From Halobacillus mangrovi (GTDB taxonomy: Bacteria; Bacillota; Bacilli; Bacillales; Halobacillaceae): a stretch of DNA of 64,000 nucleotides. Shown here piece by piece: positions 61,043 through 64,000 of the stretch (within the stretch, counting starts at the first letter, position 1; every line of letters begins with the position of its first letter). The notes beneath the pieces were generated by a model that worked only from the letters and a program-made list of their open reading frames with translations, ran no database searches and was not told the origin of the DNA. The stretch covers positions 1,488,001 through 1,552,000 of the forward strand of contig NZ_CP020772.1 in the NCBI RefSeq assembly GCF_002097535.1, in the 5' to 3' direction. Position numbers and translations under genes: made by a program.

Positions 61043-61340
61043 TTGTCATCATCTCCTATTCTTTATGGTGTGGATGGTTTAAAACATCACGTTCAGAAGT
61101 AGCCATAATAGCAACAGCCATATTATGCCCTTTTTCCATAATGTTAGTACCATTTATGTCAATTCTTCTATTATTAACCACTTAACTGTATTTTTTATGT
61201 TTTTGTGTGTGGTACTTTTTACATATTCACCTTATCCGGTGGACCCAAGTACTTTACTAGCCGTATTTTTAAGTGGAACCATGAATTGTGTTATCATGTT
61301 TATACATTTGGTTGAGAAAGTTATTTATGGAGGTTTTCTT

Positions 61341-61778
61341 ATGTATTTCGTGAACCGTGAAAAAATCGAAGAAATTTTAACCTATATGGAAAAAGTACAG
61401 GAGTCCTATAGTCATTGGCATGAAGGAAGTTTTACGGATCAGCTGCTTTTAGAGCGTCTTGCTCATGTTAGTATTGAAGCTATCATTGATGTTGGTAATA
61501 TGATGATTGATGGCTTTATTATGCGCGACCCTGGAAGCTATGAGGATATAATCGATATTTTAACGGATGAAAAGGTACTTCCTGCTGAGGAAATAGACGG
61601 GTATAAAGCATTTATCCAGTTGCGAAAAATGATTATACAGCAATACACAGACATTGATCATGAACACATTGCAAAAGTGTGGAATGAGGAGAACAAATCC
61701 ATTCAGAATTTCCCAGATCGAATTCGTGATTATCTGACTAATGAACTTGGGCCAGTTTCAGCTTTTTCAAAAGAGTAA
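61341..61778 (+). CDS. yutE: HepT-like protein YutE (UPF0331/DUF86)
   Basis: The ATG at 61341 follows GGAGG; the open frame upstream is non-coding. The 145-residue helical protein matches the DUF86/HepT fold (EEILTYMEKVQESYSHW, RLAHVSIEAIIDVGNMMIDG, YEDIIDILTDEKVL). HepT toxins use an RX4-6H motif; here the segment reads LRKMIIQQYTDID, with Gln where the His is expected. There is no MNT antitoxin gene beside it, so it is an orphan with a probable non-toxic role. yutF follows. Confidence 0.87.
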   Translation: MYFVNREKIEEILTYMEKVQESYSHWHEGSFTDQLLLERLAHVSIEAIIDVGNMMIDGFIMRDPGSYEDIIDILTDEKVLPAEEIDGYKAFIQLRKMIIQQYTDIDHEHIAKVWNEENKSIQNFPDRIRDYLTNELGPVSAFSKE

Positions 61779-61848
61779 AATTCTGTTCATTGGTTTGGTG
61801 AAATGGTCGCGTTTCATCGCGATCCTTACATAGAGAGAAGGTGGAAGA

Positions 61849-62631
61849 TTGAAATCATATAGAGGATATTTTATTGATCTCGATGGAACGATGTATAAAG
61901 GCAAGGAGAAAATAGAAGGGGCAGCTGAATTTGTTGAGAGTTTAAAAAGAAAGCAGCTCCCCTTTTTGTTCTTAACCAATAATTCCTCCAAGACACCGGA
62001 ACAGATTGCAGAGAAATTAAATCATTTAGGCGTTCAAGCTTTAAAAGAAGAAGTATTTACAAGCAGTCTTGCAACGGCTACCTTCATTTCAGAACAAAAG
62101 CTAAAAGCCAAGGTGTATGTGATAGGAGAAGAAGGCCTCAGAGAAGCGATTACACAGGAAGGACATCAAATAGTAGATGAAAATGCCGATTTTGTTGTGA
62201 TTGGCATTGATCACGAAATCACCTACGAGAAGTTGGCCAAAGCTTGTCTGAATGTAAGAAATGGAGCGGAGTTTCTTAGTACAAATAGTGATATTGCTAT
62301 TCCGACAGAACGAGGAATGATGCCGGGAAATGGAGCTATCACTTCAGTAATCTCTGTAAGTACAGGCGTAAGTCCGCTCTTTATAGGTAAACCGGAAGCT
62401 GTCATTATGAAACAAGCGCTTCATCTAATGGGTTGTGACGAACAATCAGCCTTGCTAGTTGGAGACAATTATCATACGGACATTCTTGCCGGCATCCAGG
62501 CAGGAATGGATACGCTCATGGTGGAAACAGGAGTAAGCTCGTTTACAGATATTGAGGAGATAGAAAAGCAGCCTACGTATAAATACAAAGATTTGTTTGA
62601 AGTCATCGAAGATATGGAAAAAGCCACCTAA
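61849..62631 (+). CDS. yutF: HAD-IIA phosphatase YutF (NagD-like)
   Basis: TTG start behind AGAAGGTGG. The 260-residue protein has HAD motif I FIDLDGTMYKG with two Asp, motif II LTNNSSKTPEQ, and motifs III/IV in GKPEAVIMKQAL and LLVGDNYHTDILAGIQAGMDTLMVETG. The IIA cap lies between. B. subtilis YutF dephosphorylates small phosphates such as glycerol phosphate-like or pNPP substrates; the natural substrate is unsure. Strong terminator after it. Confidence 0.93.
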   Translation: MKSYRGYFIDLDGTMYKGKEKIEGAAEFVESLKRKQLPFLFLTNNSSKTPEQIAEKLNHLGVQALKEEVFTSSLATATFISEQKLKAKVYVIGEEGLREAITQEGHQIVDENADFVVIGIDHEITYEKLAKACLNVRNGAEFLSTNSDIAIPTERGMMPGNGAITSVISVSTGVSPLFIGKPEAVIMKQALHLMGCDEQSALLVGDNYHTDILAGIQAGMDTLMVETGVSSFTDIEEIEKQPTYKYKDLFEVIEDMEKAT

Positions 62632-62646
62632 GGGTGGCTTTTTTTA
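62618..62646. terminator. Bidirectional terminator
   Basis: AAAAGCCACC and GGTGGCTTTT pair with T runs on both strands, between yutF and the convergent membrane-protein gene. Confidence 0.9.
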
Positions 62647-62676
62647 GATGGTCTGAGTATCATAATGGTTTTTGCT

Positions 62677-64000
62677 TTATATTAGATAAGGTCCGAAAAA
62701 TACGGTTATAAATGACACGTGGATCCCAATAAAATAAGTTAATTGCACCAGGGTAGACCAGTCTCTGACTTTTGCCCCATATCTAAGAATGACTAGAGAA
62801 GCCAATGCGAAACCGATCAAATAAATAAACGAACTACCTGTAAAGCTCAAATAGCTAGGAGCATTCGCCATCACAGCATCAGTAAAAATGGTTCCCTTGA
62901 ATATAAGAGCTGCTACTAAATAAATCAGTACACCTGTATAGAAGATCCATGACTGATCCTGATCAAGCGACCGGTTATTGGCGATGGTGATGAAAACAAT
63001 GAACACGAGCGGCCAAATGAACCATATCACAGTAATGACTGCCGCTAAGAAGCTATAGGATAACATTCCGATTGTTTTACCTAAGGATTGAATAAAGACA
63101 CTTTGTGTTATACCAGATGTTCTATCGATAACTGTTTGGTCAGTGGATGCAAGATAGATTCTATTGTTTTCCTCCCCTCCGTGATCAATCCAAACGACTG
63201 TTTTATCATCCAGCCAAACAGGATTTGAAGAGGAATTAGGGGTGTTGCTTAATCGCGTAACCGTTGGCGTCGATTCGCTGCTCACTTCTGCCTTGTAAAT
63301 ATTGAATTGCAGAGCATCTTTAAACGTTGTTTTCGTCGAACCAAAGGCTTTAAACAATAAGGTGGGCTTGTCATCTATGATTTTCATCTTTATATCGGAT
63401 AGTTCTCTTAGTTCTCTATTTCCATGTGGATCTTTAAAGGATATTTGTTTCAAGTCGGGAGTCTCTCCTATAGGTGTGTCGGCAAAATAATAAAAATTAG
63501 TCATTTTGCCTGAAGAGCTCTGCTTTTGAACCGTAGACATTAGCAGAAGGTAGTTGCAGTTATGAGTGGTAAATTGAATATCCTTTACTTCCTCTGAACT
63601 TTTAACATCAAAAGAGGTTGAACCAATTTCTTTAATTTTATTTTCATTTAATTGATAAAAAGTAAGAAGATTTCCATCTGTATTGTTCGACTGAGAAATG
63701 ACATGAACTCCTTGCTCTGATTGATCGACGATTAATGAAGCATTGTTATCTTGTAACTCAAAAAGCTGGGTTGAAGTCATTTCATCTGTATGTAGTAAAT
63801 AAAGAGCATTTTCTTTTTTGTAAAGCAACTTTTCTTTTAAAGGAAAAAAATCTGTAATATCTTGTATCTTTTCCTTCGTTTCACCATTGAACATCGAATA
63901 ATAATCGGAATAAATCAGTTTATCATCGTTCACAAAAATGGATGTGAATTTATCAACAGGGATATCATAGGCTTTATCCGATATAAGTTCATAGTTATCG
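62677..64000 (-). CDS. Large membrane protein with extracytoplasmic beta-rich domain (5' part beyond window)
   Basis: The frame stays open to the right edge (upstream codons read DNYELISDKAYDIPVDKFTSIF), so the start is outside; a GTG at 63933 is not needed. About 440 residues are visible. The first ~300 are a beta-propeller-like region with repeated short strands (KLIYSDYYSMF, KLLYKKENALYLL, NPVWLDDKTVVWIDHGGEE). From ~320 there are about five hydrophobic helices. I do not recognise the family; a sensor or transport accessory role is guesswork. A single-gene unit as far as seen. Confidence 0.75.
   Translation of the reverse strand, partial: DNYELISDKAYDIPVDKFTSIFVNDDKLIYSDYYSMFNGETKEKIQDITDFFPLKEKLLYKKENALYLLHTDEMTSTQLFELQDNNASLIVDQSEQGVHVISQSNNTDGNLLTFYQLNENKIKEIGSTSFDVKSSEEVKDIQFTTHNCNYLLLMSTVQKQSSSGKMTNFYYFADTPIGETPDLKQISFKDPHGNRELRELSDIKMKIIDDKPTLLFKAFGSTKTTFKDALQFNIYKAEVSSESTPTVTRLSNTPNSSSNPVWLDDKTVVWIDHGGEENNRIYLASTDQTVIDRTSGITQSVFIQSLGKTIGMLSYSFLAAVITVIWFIWPLVFIVFITIANNRSLDQDQSWIFYTGVLIYLVAALIFKGTIFTDAVMANAPSYLSFTGSSFIYLIGFALASLVILRYGAKVRDWSTLVQLTYFIGIHVSFITVFFGPYLI

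Noticed and set aside
61125..61340. N-terminal membrane extension of YutE
   Set aside because: The 72 extra codons precede a clear GGAGG plus ATG at 61341, and the known family begins there.
61341..61778. HepT/MNT toxin-antitoxin system
   Set aside because: No nucleotidyltransferase partner and the catalytic His is missing.

Overview
The window looks like a chromosomal segment from a spore-forming, salt-adapted member of the Bacillaceae, most like Halobacillus and its relatives. This rests on three things: spore genes (CotF-family coat proteins, SspL, an alpha/beta-type SASP, YunB, YutC), acidic Glu/Asp-rich proteins together with a glycine-betaine binding lipoprotein and Na+-coupled transporters, and gene order. 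From about 29.8 kb to 62.6 kb the order follows the Bacillus subtilis yus-yur-yun-yut region: yusN, fadM, fadNAE, yusI, gcvH, yusF, yusE, yusD, metNPQ, yurZ, sufCDSUB, yunE, yunD, yunB, lytH, yutC, yutD, yutE, yutF. The species is an inference; no rRNA or tRNA gene is present. I see no transposase, integrase, prophage or CRISPR array.

Left part (1-29.6 kb), mostly single genes and short operons with visible switches. It holds a cut-off amino acid permease, a LysE exporter, a CotF coat protein, YpjP, murB, ilvD (behind a CcpA-like and a CodY-like site), an ArsR-AHSA1 fusion regulator with two operator palindromes, a LysR/FMN-reductase divergent pair, an aldo/keto reductase, a NERD protein ending in degenerate 21-bp tandem repeats, isocitrate lyase, a two-component-type flavin monooxygenase (HpaB family), spore proteins, a Fur-controlled flavodoxin operon, a TrmB/MFS divergent pair with a clear operator, a lone betaine-binding lipoprotein and a bacterial aeRF1-like protein.

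The most interesting locus is the four-gene operon at 26.3-28.4 kb: an ABM/HmoA-like protein, a helical protein of unknown function, a cobalamin-binding protein carrying the W-x9-EH signature of B12 photoreceptors, and a PAS-STAS protein of stressosome type. I infer a B12-based sensor, possibly of light, feeding a STAS output. Possible sigma-B promoters elsewhere in the window fit with a general stress response.

Right part (29.8-64 kb). FadNAE beta-oxidation is preceded by an exact FadR palindrome. The metNPQ methionine importer has two complete SAM-I riboswitches in tandem, each with its own promoter, antiterminator and terminator. SufCDSUB builds Fe-S clusters. A lysine riboswitch precedes an NhaC-family carrier, which suggests lysine transport. 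An NSS transporter is followed by its 34-residue MetS-type small subunit. A CHAD protein has two AbrB-like segments and a zinc ribbon. Intergenic DNA carries at least two families of short palindromic repeats. In two places the ribosome-binding site of a gene lies inside the stem of the hairpin just before it.
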